Origin: an uncultured Verrucomicrobiales bacterium | GTDB lineage: Bacteria > Verrucomicrobiota > Verrucomicrobiia > Verrucomicrobiales > Akkermansiaceae | NCBI GenBank assembly: GCA_949373085.1 | Contig: CASICJ010000027.1 | Span: 19,961 to 83,960 of the forward strand | Reading direction: 5' to 3' | DNA length: 64,000 nt | In this document: positions 9,933-20,640 of the stretch, in pieces | How positions within the stretch are numbered: position 1 is the stretch's first letter | How the letters are laid out: each line of letters opens with the position of its first letter | The notes under the pieces: generated by a model | The model's database searches: none | Told to the model about the DNA's origin: nothing | Seen by the model: only the letters and a program-made list of their open reading frames with translations | Made by a program: the position numbers and the translations under genes

Positions 9933-11159
9933 TCAATCGGAAGCTGACAAGTCCTGATCTTTCAATTTTATCTCCTTCAAGATGATGGCCGTAGCAATCA
10001 CGATAAGAGCAGCTGAAAGCCCTCCCACCCAAAAGGGCCCGAATGCGGCCGCGAGTGGAAAGGCCAAAAATGGTGCTATGACTCCTCGGCAACCCGTAAG
10101 AAAAGTGTGGACGCTCATATATTCTGCGACATGTTCACCATCTGAAAATTTAGTCACCCAAAGGCTCCATACAACGTTTCCACCCGCTCTTGCCACTCCA
10201 TGCAACCCGATTCCTAAATAGAGCGCCCATAATCCATCTCCCATGAAATAGAAAATGATTCCTGCTGCAAAAAAGGCGTTCAGAATACAGCGCAGCAGAT
10301 AGAAGTTTATCCTGTCGAAGAGCCTACCCCAGACCAAAACAAAAACAAAGAAACAGGTTTCTGGAATAACGGTGGTAATAATACTGACGTGATTCTCGCT
10401 GAGATCAAAACCATATTGCTTGTTAGTGATATATTCTACGAAAAGAGAAAATGAAAGAAGGTTACCAATACCAAGAATCATCCAAGATACGAGTAAACGT
10501 CGAAACCGATGATTTTCGCCTGTATGCCTGAAGGCATCGAAAAGCTTCACTTTATTAGAACGGCTCAATTTTACTTTTTCAATTCCGAGAACACACCCTG
10601 CCATCATGAAGGAAGAACCTGCATAAATTTGTAGCAGCAATGGGTAATTATTAAGTGAGGCCGTGAGCAACCAACCGAAAAGAAAAGCCGCGCCAATCGC
10701 ATAGATCTTCCTCATAAAAGCAGTTATTGAGAACAACTTACCACGAACCTTATCAGGATAATGACTGTGATAAATCTGAGAGAAAAGTGGGAGATTCAAA
10801 GTCAGAGTGACTAAGGCGACCACCATTCCAAACATGTAAATCTCGAAACAATCTCCCGCAAATGAACTAATAGTAAAACCGACGCCAGATATCCCGAAGA
10901 TGACGGCCAACATTGAATTTGCCGAAAGACCAGTTCGCCTGACAGCCTGAACGACAAAAAGACTCAGTAGTAAGCCAAGACTAGGCAACGCAACCAAAGT
11001 CGCTTTTGCAACTCCGCCAGCTTCAAATACCCGATTCGCGATTAGAATTGAGAAAGTCGTGCCCAGAGTTTCGACTACGCCCGCCGGAAAGGCTCGTAGG
11101 TTTTCGAGATGAAAAGTTCGTGAACGATATTCGCTCTCACCCACCTGAGCCTCCCTCAT
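9933..11159 (-). CDS. Major facilitator superfamily transporter
   Basis: 12-TM pattern; probable ATG at MREAQVGESEYRSRTFHLEN, overlaps the end of ctaA. Confidence 0.7.
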   Translation of the reverse strand: MREAQVGESEYRSRTFHLENLRAFPAGVVETLGTTFSILIANRVFEAGGVAKATLVALPSLGLLLSLFVVQAVRRTGLSANSMLAVIFGISGVGFTISSFAGDCFEIYMFGMVVALVTLTLNLPLFSQIYHSHYPDKVRGKLFSITAFMRKIYAIGAAFLFGWLLTASLNNYPLLLQIYAGSSFMMAGCVLGIEKVKLSRSNKVKLFDAFRHTGENHRFRRLLVSWMILGIGNLLSFSLFVEYITNKQYGFDLSENHVSIITTVIPETCFFVFVLVWGRLFDRINFYLLRCILNAFFAAGIIFYFMGDGLWALYLGIGLHGVARAGGNVVWSLWVTKFSDGEHVAEYMSVHTFLTGCRGVIAPFLAFPLAAAFGPFWVGGLSAALIVIATAIILKEIKLKDQDLSASD

Positions 11160-12120
11160 CCGGTGTTTTGGAAGCCAACCACCAATAATAAACCGCAGCC
11201 ACCAACGCTCCGGCAACCCCTACATGGAGAACCTGAACCGCGGCATGTATACCAGAGCTACTCAAAATCAATCCCATTACCATCAGCGCAAAAACTAAAC
11301 CAAGAACTAGGCGAGGAATCCCTCCCTTCCACTTCGACTTGTATCCCAGCCAGAGAGCTGCAATTAAAATAGACCACGAAAAACTTCGATGAATGAGATA
11401 GATTAAGGACTCTGAAATTTCATCAATCCAACCACCACGAGATGTAATTCCCCGTTCCATCATGAGCTTATCGGTAACTTCTCGTATTTGAGATCCCATT
11501 GCCCATTCAATCATCACACAGGATAAAAGAATCATGACTTGCGGACGACTTGAGCCAGCAATCTGAGTCCTCATACTTCCGGGTCGTACGCCCCCCCAGC
11601 ACAGGTAGGTAAGAACAAAGAGCTGAAGAAAAGCCAGAGCCATGTGAATCGTCACCACCCCGGATCGCAAACCGCTGGCCACCACCACGATTCCAGTCAG
11701 AGCACTTATAATCACCAGAGCAAAAGCACTCACACCGAGCTTGGGCATGATTCCGCTCCTCAAACAGGCTATCATCAACAAAAAATTTGCTAGTAAAACC
11801 GGTAAAGCAAGGAGCCGATTAATGAACTCGATCCAAGTCTGAACTGGATCATATTCCTCAAGAAGCCGCTCCACCGTGATTTCATCTGGATTGCGACCAA
11901 AGCGTTCGGCAGATTTCTTAAATCTTGGAAGCTTCTTTTCTAGGTAAGCCTCATCAACCTGCTCGATACTTGTTGGAGGAACCAATTCACCCCAGCAAGT
12001 TGGCCAGTCAGGGCAACCCAACCCAGAACCCGTAACCCGAACGACCGCCCCTGCAAAAATCAACACGATTAAGAGGACTATCGATAGCAATGCCAATTTC
12101 TGGACTCCAGTTTTCCGCAC
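11137..12120 (-). CDS. ctaA: Heme A synthase (COX15/CtaA)
   Basis: GAVVRVTGSGLGCPDWPTCWGELVPP and multiple TM helices with conserved His. Confidence 0.9.
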   Translation of the reverse strand: MRKTGVQKLALLSIVLLIVLIFAGAVVRVTGSGLGCPDWPTCWGELVPPTSIEQVDEAYLEKKLPRFKKSAERFGRNPDEITVERLLEEYDPVQTWIEFINRLLALPVLLANFLLMIACLRSGIMPKLGVSAFALVIISALTGIVVVASGLRSGVVTIHMALAFLQLFVLTYLCWGGVRPGSMRTQIAGSSRPQVMILLSCVMIEWAMGSQIREVTDKLMMERGITSRGGWIDEISESLIYLIHRSFSWSILIAALWLGYKSKWKGGIPRLVLGLVFALMVMGLILSSSGIHAAVQVLHVGVAGALVAAVYYWWLASKTPDEGGSGG

Positions 12121-12165
12121 ATCGGAATCCTAACGCATCAACTCGGGAAGGCAACCATGTCCACC

Positions 12166-13368
12166 CTAGCCTCGCTTATCTGCGGTAACCGCAGATAAAT
12201 TTACTCGATCGCGTGACGACAACTCATTCAGTGAGCCATCAAGGTCGTGGAGATCTAAAATTGAATCCGGCTTCTCTTTGGTGATTGCAACCGCGATCCA
12301 GCGTAATTCATCCGAATTATCCAACATCACTTTCAGGACCATTGTCAACGGAACAGCGAGGAACATTCCGACTGGACCCCAAACAAACCCCCAAAAAAGA
12401 ACTGAAATAATCACCACCAAGGTTGACAGACCAAAGCGACGCCCCATCAGCATAGGCTCGAGAAAATTACCTAGGAAGATGTTGATGGAAATATAGCCAA
12501 CCCCAACCGCCAAGGCACTTGGACCGCCATCCACCAAAAATGCCAAGATGAAGGGAGGAACTCCTGCGATAATCGAACCAAGCACAGGGATGAAATTAAG
12601 GGCAAAAGCTAAAATCCCCCATAAAATATAGAAATCTAATCCAGCAGCCCAACAAAGAAACCCCGCAAGTAAACCAGTGGCGAGACTAACCACGGTTTTC
12701 ATCGCCAGATATCTTTGAATATCCGCCGTTGAGTTCATCAGACGATCCAGGTTTGGACCACGCGCTTCAAGGATCGCATTGACCCGACGCCCAAACATCC
12801 GGGCTTCGCTCAGCATGAAAACCGTGAGGATCAGGATCAAAAGGGTAGATCCAAGAAATCCGAGAACTCTTACTGCGACATCCTTTCCAAGATCAAACGG
12901 ATCGAAATTTTTTCCGATCTGAGCAGGAATTTTTATTGTAGCATAATTATCAACAGTTTTGCGGGCATCTGGAACCTTCAACTTTTCGAGCACTCCAACG
13001 GCCGTCTCTCGGACCTCATCAATCTTTGAGTTCATGGCCGGGTAATATCTATCCTCCCATTTCGATTCCAAGTCGCCTGTTAGAGTAATGACGATAATGA
13101 CAACTCCAGTCATAAATGCGAAGTCAACAAGCACAGTCAAAAGGACCGCAATGGGCATAGGCACCCGGCGTTTACGAAGCCATGAAGTGATTGGGAATGA
13201 AACTGTCGCAATGAAACCCGCGAGTAGGACAGGGACAAAAAACGACTGACCTAGCTTGAGACCTGTGACCAAGACCACAACAGCCGCAGCGGTTAGCAAA
13301 ATCCGGGTTGCTTGCAGCTTTTTTGCTTCATCTGGCATACTTATCATCAGCGGGCAACGCATTCGCAA
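12166..13368 (-). CDS. AI-2E family (PerM/YhhT-like) transporter
   Basis: ALNFIPVLGSIIAGVPPFILAFL, FLEPMLMGRRFGLSTLVVIISVLFWGFVWGPVGMFLAVPLTMVLKVM. Confidence 0.85.
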   Translation of the reverse strand: MRMRCPLMISMPDEAKKLQATRILLTAAAVVVLVTGLKLGQSFFVPVLLAGFIATVSFPITSWLRKRRVPMPIAVLLTVLVDFAFMTGVVIIVITLTGDLESKWEDRYYPAMNSKIDEVRETAVGVLEKLKVPDARKTVDNYATIKIPAQIGKNFDPFDLGKDVAVRVLGFLGSTLLILILTVFMLSEARMFGRRVNAILEARGPNLDRLMNSTADIQRYLAMKTVVSLATGLLAGFLCWAAGLDFYILWGILAFALNFIPVLGSIIAGVPPFILAFLVDGGPSALAVGVGYISINIFLGNFLEPMLMGRRFGLSTLVVIISVLFWGFVWGPVGMFLAVPLTMVLKVMLDNSDELRWIAVAITKEKPDSILDLHDLDGSLNELSSRDRVNLSAVTADKRG

Positions 13369-13495
13369 ATGCCAGCGGTTATAGTATACTAAATTTTCCT
13401 TTTTTTGATAGTAAAAATCTTACCAAAAATTGGTTTTAGTAAGGGGAGAGTGAAGTGACAGAAGACAACACCACTCCAGAAAAAATATTCTCACA

Positions 13496-14281
13496 CTAGG
13501 AACCAGCCAAAAAACCAGTCAATGGACTAGTTGCCGATGCCTCTTCAACCGTCTCCGGTAGTCCCATTTCGAAAGCATCTCGCCCCGCTTGCACAGCAAG
13601 TTTGAAAGCGTTTCCCATTCGACAGGGATCTGAAGCAATAGCTATAGCGGTATTTACCAGAACCGCATCCGCACCCAACTCCATGGCTTCGGCAGCATGA
13701 CTGGGAGCTCCGAGTCCAGCATCCACCACCACAGGCACTTGGGCCTGATCGATTATGATCCTAATCTGGTCACTTGTAACAATCCCCTTATTGCTTCCAA
13801 TTGGAGCGCCCAGAGGCATGACAGCCGAAGTTCCAACCTCCTGTAACCGTTTAGCTAAAACAGGATCAGCATTGATATAAGGCAGGACTGTAAACCCCTC
13901 CTCAACCAAAATCTCAGCGGCCTTAAGTGTCTCGATGGGATCTGGAAGCAAGTAGGTTGGATCCGGATGAATCTCAAGTTTGATCCATTTAGGAAGACCT
14001 GATGCTGCTGCTAACCGGGCAAGTCGAACCGCTTCTTCTGCATCCATCGCTCCGCTTGTATTCGGCAGAATCAAATATTTCTCGCGATCGATGAAATCCA
14101 AGATATTAGCAAAAGGATCAGACTTACCACTGAGGTCAGCCCGCCTCAATGCAACCGTTACGATTTCGGTATTGGAAGCCGCGAGAGCATCACTCATAAG
14201 TTTATTAGACGAGAACTTCCCCGTCCCAAGCATCAACCGTGATTTGAACTCACGATCTCCAATGACTAATGATGATGCCAT
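13496..14281 (-). CDS. thiG: Thiazole synthase
   Basis: [111 protein letters not shown]. Confidence 0.95.
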   Translation of the reverse strand: MASSLVIGDREFKSRLMLGTGKFSSNKLMSDALAASNTEIVTVALRRADLSGKSDPFANILDFIDREKYLILPNTSGAMDAEEAVRLARLAAASGLPKWIKLEIHPDPTYLLPDPIETLKAAEILVEEGFTVLPYINADPVLAKRLQEVGTSAVMPLGAPIGSNKGIVTSDQIRIIIDQAQVPVVVDAGLGAPSHAAEAMELGADAVLVNTAIAIASDPCRMGNAFKLAVQAGRDAFEMGLPETVEEASATSPLTGFLAGS

Positions 14282-14296
14282 AAAAGCTAAGAGTAT

Positions 14297-15283
14297 TTAA
14301 GCCGGAATTAGATCAGCAACCGCTGCTCGCTCACTTACAAGCTCAGCGACCGATGCCTCAATCTTAGCACGAGAGAACTCATCAAGTTCAACACCTTGAA
14401 CCACTTCCCAAGTCGAACCATCAGTTCTAATGGGCATGGAGGCAGTGAGACCTTCGGGGATACCATAAGATCCATCTGAACAAACCGCAACGCTGGTCCA
14501 ATCCCCATCAGGAGTCGGAGTCACAAGTGAACGGACGGTATCAACTACTCCATTTGCGGCAGAAGCTGCTGAACTAGCTCCGCGCGCTTTAATAATCGCA
14601 GCACCTCGCTGTTGAACTGTCGCGATAAACTCACCCTCGAGCCACTCACGGTCGGTGATGACATCAGTAACGAGTTGTCCTTTAATCTTAGCGTTCGTGA
14701 AATCAGGATACTGGGTGGCGGAGTGATTCCCCCAAATACAGAGGTTTGTGACATCGCTACTATGAACTCCCGCCTTAGCCGCAAGCTGGCTCTTGGCACG
14801 GTTCTCGTCGAGTCGTGTCATGGCAAAGAATTGCTCTTTAGGAATTCCGGCCGCATTACTCATCGCGATCAGACAATTGGTGTTGCACGGATTTCCAACC
14901 ACCAAAGTGCGAACACCAGAACCTGCGTTAGCTGCTATCGCCTGCCCCTGCCCTGTGAAAATTTTACCATTAATCCCAAGAAGATCATTTCGTTCCATAC
15001 CCGCTTTTCGGGGAACCGAACCCACTAAAAGAGCCCAATCCGTTCCGCTAAAACCCTCTGCAAGATCACAAGTTGGCACAATCTCGTTAAGAAGAGGGAA
15101 CGCACAATCCTTGAGCTCCATCACAGTGCCCTCAAGCGCTCCCATGGCAGGCTCGATCTCAATCAGCCGAAGATTCACCGGTTGATCCGGCCCGAACATC
15201 GAGCCAGAGGCAATGCGAGTGAGAAGGGCGTAGCCGATTTGACCGGCGGCACCTGTAACCGAAACAGTGATTGGAGCTTTCAT
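14297..15283 (-). CDS. mdh: Malate dehydrogenase
   Basis: [58 protein letters not shown]. Confidence 0.95.
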   Translation of the reverse strand: MKAPITVSVTGAAGQIGYALLTRIASGSMFGPDQPVNLRLIEIEPAMGALEGTVMELKDCAFPLLNEIVPTCDLAEGFSGTDWALLVGSVPRKAGMERNDLLGINGKIFTGQGQAIAANAGSGVRTLVVGNPCNTNCLIAMSNAAGIPKEQFFAMTRLDENRAKSQLAAKAGVHSSDVTNLCIWGNHSATQYPDFTNAKIKGQLVTDVITDREWLEGEFIATVQQRGAAIIKARGASSAASAANGVVDTVRSLVTPTPDGDWTSVAVCSDGSYGIPEGLTASMPIRTDGSTWEVVQGVELDEFSRAKIEASVAELVSERAAVADLIPA

Positions 15284-15340
15284 AGACCCCTTTGCTTACT
15301 CCCACCCGGCCACTTGGTCAATGGATGTCGAGTGGAATTT

Positions 15341-17212
15341 TCACAAAGGCCAAATGATCGGAATGAGAATCGATGCCACGATCCAAAGAATCACCGCAAG
15401 AGGAAAGCCGGCTCGAAAGAAATCACCAAATTTATAGCCGCCCGCTCCATAAACAAAGGTGTTCGTTTGATAGCCAATTGGCGTTGCAAAACTTGCCGAG
15501 GAGCCAAACATCACAGCAGCAATAAAAGGTTTTGGATCCACTCCGAGCTGAATTCCAACGATTATCACAAGCGGAGTGAGCAAGGCTGCCACGGCATTAT
15601 TACTGACCATCTCCGTTAAAATTGCTGACAACAAGTAGATGAGCGAGATCAGAATATGAGGGTCCATTCCATGGGTAGCCTCAACAACCTTGATCGCTAA
15701 AAGGTCAGCAACACCCGAATACTGGAGGGCCTGTCCAAGCCCCAGCATACCAATAATCAACAATAACACCTTCCACTCCACCGATTGATAAGCTTCGGAA
15801 GGATCAATGCAACCTGTCAAAAGAACAAAGACAGCAGCACACAGGGCGACCTGGACAATTGGAATGGCAGGAATCACATTAATTCCCGAGAGGAGGCCCA
15901 ATACCATAAAAGCTAAAATTGCAGCGATTGCAAAGGGGGCTTTTTTGGAGCGAATCGCGACCTCCTTTGGCTCACTGAGATTTACGAAGTCTTTTAGTTC
16001 AAAAAGCTGCTGCATTCTTCGAGCCGGGCCTTGCACCAACAGGGTGTCACCAAAGGCCAATTTCACATCCTCGAATCGCTCCTGTAAATTACGGCCACGG
16101 CGATGCACAGCGACGATAATCACTCCAAATCGCTGGCGAAAATTAAGCTCCTTGAGGCTTTTCCCTACTAAAGTTGAATCCGGCCCGATGATACCCTCCA
16201 TCATGACTGCAGATTCAGTACGGACGTCCTCAAGACCCAGTTGGTCAGATGTATCTTGGGTAATACCATCCTTTTCGGACAGCCCCATCAAATCTCCCAA
16301 ACGCCCCTTGATGATAATCTCATCTCCCTCTTCGAATACGACCTCATTCAACCCCTCACGGACACGCTTTCCGTCACGCACCACATCAATCACCCTCGCC
16401 TTTTTCATTTTTTTTAAGGAAGATTCTAGGAAGCTTTGACCGATCAATGGGGACTCTTGAGAGACAAAGGCCCGCGTTATAAATTCACGAGAATCCTTGC
16501 TATCAATAAGGGCCGCAAGAGTGACCCGATCCGGAAGCAACTTTTTTCCGATTGTCAGCAAATAAACAAAGGTTACTGCCACGAAAACGATCCCGAGCGG
16601 AGTAACATCGAAGAAACCAAAAGCGTATTTTGGGTCATAGGAGGCGGCGATTCCCGATGCCACCAAATTAGTGGAAGTTCCAATGATCGTAATTGTTCCC
16701 CCAACAATCGCGGCGTAAGAGAGCGGAATTAGATACTTGGAAGCAGCCCAATCCTTGCGGCGACAAATCCCCAGAACGATAGGAAGAAACACCACTACCA
16801 CCGGAGTATTATTCATAAACCCGGAAAGTCCTGCCACGATTACGATCATAACAACTAACATTCGAGTCGGACTCGTTCCGGCTGTCCGCTCAAACCAATG
16901 CCCAAGAACTTCAATTACTCCAGTTCGCTCTAAAGCAGCACTCAGCACAAACATACAAGCCACCGTAATCGGAGCCGGATGAGCAAAGACTCGTAAAGCG
17001 TCAGCATTAAATTTCCGCAAGGCGTTCGTAAAAGCCTCCCCTTCTAGTCCCGGGGCAGGAGAAGGCACCGCGATTGGAAGCACTCCAATCAAAACGCAAG
17101 CAACTAGCGCACCCAATGCAACCACTTCAGGCGAGACCCACTCCTTGATAAAACTTGTAAAAACAAGAAGGACTAACGCGCCGAGCGCAATCTGTTGCCA
17201 AGTTTCAACCAT
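15341..17212 (-). CDS. SLC13-family permease with RCK_C (TrkA-C) domains
   Basis: FMNNTPVVVVFLPIVLGICRR, GTSTNLVASG, GSSASFATPIGYQTNTFVYGAGGYKFGDFFRAG; central DEIIIKGRLGDL-type RCK_C repeats. Confidence 0.9.
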   Translation of the reverse strand: MVETWQQIALGALVLLVFTSFIKEWVSPEVVALGALVACVLIGVLPIAVPSPAPGLEGEAFTNALRKFNADALRVFAHPAPITVACMFVLSAALERTGVIEVLGHWFERTAGTSPTRMLVVMIVIVAGLSGFMNNTPVVVVFLPIVLGICRRKDWAASKYLIPLSYAAIVGGTITIIGTSTNLVASGIAASYDPKYAFGFFDVTPLGIVFVAVTFVYLLTIGKKLLPDRVTLAALIDSKDSREFITRAFVSQESPLIGQSFLESSLKKMKKARVIDVVRDGKRVREGLNEVVFEEGDEIIIKGRLGDLMGLSEKDGITQDTSDQLGLEDVRTESAVMMEGIIGPDSTLVGKSLKELNFRQRFGVIIVAVHRRGRNLQERFEDVKLAFGDTLLVQGPARRMQQLFELKDFVNLSEPKEVAIRSKKAPFAIAAILAFMVLGLLSGINVIPAIPIVQVALCAAVFVLLTGCIDPSEAYQSVEWKVLLLIIGMLGLGQALQYSGVADLLAIKVVEATHGMDPHILISLIYLLSAILTEMVSNNAVAALLTPLVIIVGIQLGVDPKPFIAAVMFGSSASFATPIGYQTNTFVYGAGGYKFGDFFRAGFPLAVILWIVASILIPIIWPL

Positions 17213-17270
17213 GAAGAACTGGTAAGATTGTGACTGGCCATCACCCTGCAGGAAACCTTAAATCACTTTT

Positions 17271-17786
17271 GTGTTAAATCCCCATCTCCCAGAGGCTTCT
17301 CCGGATCTTGGCCCTTCCCACACGCGCCAGCATCGCACCAAAGCCGGATTAGCCTTTCATAGGGCCTGTCTTGAGTTCTCACAGTCTCTTTGGCTTCAAG
17401 AAAAACCTGCCCAAGCCATTCTCCAACTGAATAAAGCTTCGATGATCCCTGACCGAGCCGCACCTTACCCCGCTCTTGTCTGGTTTTTAGCCCATCGTAG
17501 GGACCATCTTTTTATTGGGAATCCCGTTCGCCATTTCCAACACTTAGCCACCCGGATCTCCGGAGATCACGCCAAACTTCGTAGTTGGAGAGCTTGGGCA
17601 TGTTTTCATTTGGCAGAAATTTCACTTCCTTGTTCTAACTTCCCCCGCGATCACGAGCAAATTGAAAAAGAAAAGCTTATGATCCCTGCTTTTTGCAAAA
17701 TCGAAAAAAAACTACCCTCTTGTGACTCATCAACCTTGTCTGCCGCTAAAGCTCTCGCTAGAACCTCCTCGCGCAAGCGCCCATAG
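17271..17786 (+). CDS. Conserved hypothetical; stop codon lies inside the tRNA-Arg half-site
   Basis: Long ORF, helical repeat-like composition; TAG at 17784-17786 is part of GCGCCCATAGCTC. Confidence 0.5.
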   Translation: MLNPHLPEASPDLGPSHTRQHRTKAGLAFHRACLEFSQSLWLQEKPAQAILQLNKASMIPDRAAPYPALVWFLAHRRDHLFIGNPVRHFQHLATRISGDHAKLRSWRAWACFHLAEISLPCSNFPRDHEQIEKEKLMIPAFCKIEKKLPSCDSSTLSAAKALARTSSRKRP

Positions 17787-17817
17787 CTCAACCGGATAGA
17801 GCATCGCACTTCTAATG
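17775..17817 (+). repeat. Left direct repeat: 5' half of tRNA-Arg (partial tRNA)
   Basis: 43/43 identity to 24022-24064; tRNA identity lost after the 3' side of the anticodon region. Confidence 0.9.
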
Positions 17818-18237
17818 TATGCCTGCACCTTCCAGGGGGGGGCTAGAACGCTACTATAAGGGTTCCAGCGCCTTGAAAAGGCTAAAAACGCTCTATAACG
17901 ATCACATTCAACGCCTGAGGTTGGCCTTTTAGGTTGGCCTTTTGCATTTTCTCAGAGGTTCTTTTTAATGGCCTCGAGCTCCTTTTTACGAGTGTTGATA
18001 TCAAGCCGGGGCCGAAGGAACTTCCCTCCAAGCACGACCTTTTCTGATATCAGTGCTCACGAGCCTAAATTTCATTGCAACCACGGAGATCCCAGCTATT
18101 TCTAGGATTGGTGAAAAAATTCGACGGATATGATCTTTCAGGACCCTACGAATAAATACTGTTCGGCTAGGAAATAATTCACAGAGAATTCATCGTGCGT
18201 TCACACTGGTTTCACGAACCGACGCAACCATCCTGTA

Positions 18238-18762
18238 ATGAAACAAGCTAACGCATCTCCAGTCACGGGGCAGGAAGAACTTGGCCCTCCACAGCCTAAG
18301 TCGCCGCTCCGCAGAATTGTCCTCAAGGTATGCGTCATCATCCTCGCACTTGCCCTAGTTTTCGCCGGGACTCTCTTCCGGATCTATGGAGTTGATACAC
18401 ACCATGCGAGTAGAGGTAGTATTTGGTGGCCAGAGAGGGGCCGGGATTTGATCCCGCCCACTGCTAGCGACATCACGCTGCGGAGGGACTTACTCGATCA
18501 CTACGCCATCTACACAATATCGGAGAAAGACCTCAACGCTTTCCTCGACAAACGCTTCGCTCGCCCTGGGGAGGCGCTCGATTCTTTCAGCGAGAGATCG
18601 CCGGCGAACCCCAAGAATATTGGAAATGCAATCGGTCCGCTTGGATGGATGGTGACAAAAGATACGGTCGAGTATACCTACTACGCGAGCAACGGAGGTG
18701 GACACAATTACTATCACGATACGAAGACCGGAAGGACTTATCAGGACTCTGCCTACTGGTAG
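18238..18762 (+). CDS. Hypothetical membrane-anchored protein (island gene)
   Basis: N-terminal TM segment IVLKVCVIILALALVFAGTLF; no family recognised. Confidence 0.5.
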   Translation: MKQANASPVTGQEELGPPQPKSPLRRIVLKVCVIILALALVFAGTLFRIYGVDTHHASRGSIWWPERGRDLIPPTASDITLRRDLLDHYAIYTISEKDLNAFLDKRFARPGEALDSFSERSPANPKNIGNAIGPLGWMVTKDTVEYTYYASNGGGHNYYHDTKTGRTYQDSAYW

Positions 18763-18791
18763 TATATTCCTTCCCCCAAAATCGGACACCG

Positions 18792-18910
18792 AACAAGCGG
18801 GTGGACCCCAACCGCCCTGCCCGCTGCGAGTCGAAATCGCCATGAACATTCAACCCTCAACCCCGATTTCAGAGCGCGCCCTCGGCAGGGCGTGACTGGA
18901 CTCAAACGTT
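18792..18910 (+). repeat. attC-like imperfect palindrome, copy A
   Basis: AAC...GTT ends; stems cgccctgcc(18813-18821)/ggcagggcg(18884-18892) and gaaatcg(18833-18839)/cgatttc(18864-18870); homologous to copy B. Confidence 0.5.
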
Positions 18911-18919
18911 CTACTGAAA

Positions 18920-19588
18920 ATGAGACCGTTTCTATTACTTGCCGCACCGTTATTCCTTGGCTTGTTCGCCGGGTGCGGTGAACCCCAGGCGGATCTCTCA
19001 ACACCCAAAATACATCAATCTGGAGGCATCAGCTTCGAATATCCAAAGAATTGGAGAATTACCGAAGATTCGGTCACGCCAGAGATTCACTATCTTTTTG
19101 TAGAGACCCCTGGCGATGCTCTTGTGATTCTGCAATCATATCCGACGGGTGAAGCTGATGATCTTACAGCATTCTCCAAGGAATTTTCAGAGAGCGCTAC
19201 GACTGAGGCGCCTATTGGCAAGATAGCGAAATCAACATTTTCGAACATTCCCGACGCAGGTGGCTATGGCTGGATCGTAGAAGATTTTGAGATTAATTTG
19301 CTAGGCGAATCTGTTCCACACCGACGCCTCTACGGATCCAAAGAGATTGGTGAGAGACTAGTTTTTCTGATCCTTCAGGCGGCAACCGAAGACTACTCAA
19401 AAGCAGAGGCTGGATTTCAGTTAATACGAGACACACTGCGAGACATCCCAAAGGCAGAACAAGGCGGCGCTGACCAACCCGCTACCGCCGTAGAGTCGAA
19501 GCCAGAGGGTAGTGAGCATCCTAAACCCGAGTCGGAGGTGCTCCCCAAGCAGCGGGTGGCAGGCCTAGACGTTGTGCTAAGAAAATGA
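18920..19588 (+). CDS. Hypothetical lipoprotein (island gene)
   Basis: Lipobox LFAGCG; ISFEYPKNWRITEDS-type region. Confidence 0.6.
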   Translation: MRPFLLLAAPLFLGLFAGCGEPQADLSTPKIHQSGGISFEYPKNWRITEDSVTPEIHYLFVETPGDALVILQSYPTGEADDLTAFSKEFSESATTEAPIGKIAKSTFSNIPDAGGYGWIVEDFEINLLGESVPHRRLYGSKEIGERLVFLILQAATEDYSKAEAGFQLIRDTLRDIPKAEQGGADQPATAVESKPEGSEHPKPESEVLPKQRVAGLDVVLRK

Positions 19589-20220
19589 AGCGATTCCTCC
19601 GCTCACGAATCTTCAAGGTGCTCGCCTGCATCGGCATCATCGGGTTGATTGTTGCGGGCGGGATTGTGGAGCCACGAAGTTCCATTGGGCATGTCGTCTT
19701 CCATTCAGCGTATGCATTCCCTCCGACGCGGCCTGCCGTTTTGCGGTTTTACACGTGGAGCCTCAAAGAGTTCGAAGGCGGCTTCCTGCCTCCTAGCATC
19801 GACGAGTTTCTGATTAATCGTCTAGCGTATTGCGAAGGTAAGCCCGAGGAGACGGCCATCATCGATTTTCAGATCCGACAGGGTTCAGGTCGTTGGGGCG
19901 ATTCTGCCTCGAAGTCACACGAAACCTACCAGAAGCAAATGATAACAAGCATCATGAACCGACTAGATGAGATGAGCGATCAGGATGCTGTGAGCGCTAT
20001 GGTCTTCGTCGAGTCGTTGAGACGCGAGAATACCCTCGGGAAGGGAGGATTCACCGGGATGTGGACTTACTCAGATACCACCTTTGCTCTCAATCGTCCT
20101 GCGTTTGATTCAGCGAAGGAGAGCTTTCGGAAGTGGTGGGGCGATGGAAGTAACTGGCCTAGCATCCGCGCTAATGATCCGCTTGCAGGCACTGAACTCG
20201 CAATCCACTCTGGCCCGTAG
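19585..20220 (+). CDS. Hypothetical membrane-anchored protein, overlaps the preceding lipoprotein gene by 4 bp
   Basis: ATGA overlap; N-terminal TM segment. Confidence 0.5.
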   Translation: MKRFLRSRIFKVLACIGIIGLIVAGGIVEPRSSIGHVVFHSAYAFPPTRPAVLRFYTWSLKEFEGGFLPPSIDEFLINRLAYCEGKPEETAIIDFQIRQGSGRWGDSASKSHETYQKQMITSIMNRLDEMSDQDAVSAMVFVESLRRENTLGKGGFTGMWTYSDTTFALNRPAFDSAKESFRKWWGDGSNWPSIRANDPLAGTELAIHSGP

Positions 20221-20233
20221 AACAACCAAGCAC

Positions 20234-20350
20234 AACAAGGCGTCGCTCTCAACACCTGCCCCGCCGCGAGTTCAACCAGCCATGACCATTCAACCTTCAA
20301 CCCACAGTCGAAGCCGCGCTCTCGGACAGGTGTGAGAGGACTTCGACGTT
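20234..20350 (+). repeat. attC-like imperfect palindrome, copy B
   Basis: CGTCG/CGACG, CTCTCA/TGAGAG and CACCTG/CAGGTG pairings with one bulged A; AAC(20234)...GTT(20350); same position relative to the upstream gene as copy A. Confidence 0.5.
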
Positions 20351-20361
20351 CTCTGAAACAA

Positions 20362-20640
20362 TCTTACAAGATGCCGCTCATCATGAATTCCACGCCTTTA
20401 ATTTTGATTTTTGGGATGATTTCCATCCTCTCTCTGGGTAATGTCGGTGCGGAACAATGCGGTCTATTTACCTACGACGAGGTGGATGGGACGGTGAAAT
20501 CACAGGTTTCCCCAAGGACTTGGAGATCCATGTCGATATTCCTGCGTAAATCGATGGCAAGTCGGAAGTTGCCATCACAAGTATGATGAGGAGTCGAATC
20601 ACTTAGTTGACGGCATAGTGCCAACAACAGATCCATCACC
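20362..20640 (+). pseudogene. Decayed secreted protein, possibly BspA-type leucine-rich repeat
   Basis: After a frame change: GEITGFPKDLEIHVDIPA*IDGKSEVAITSMM; frameshift plus in-frame TAA. Confidence 0.4.
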
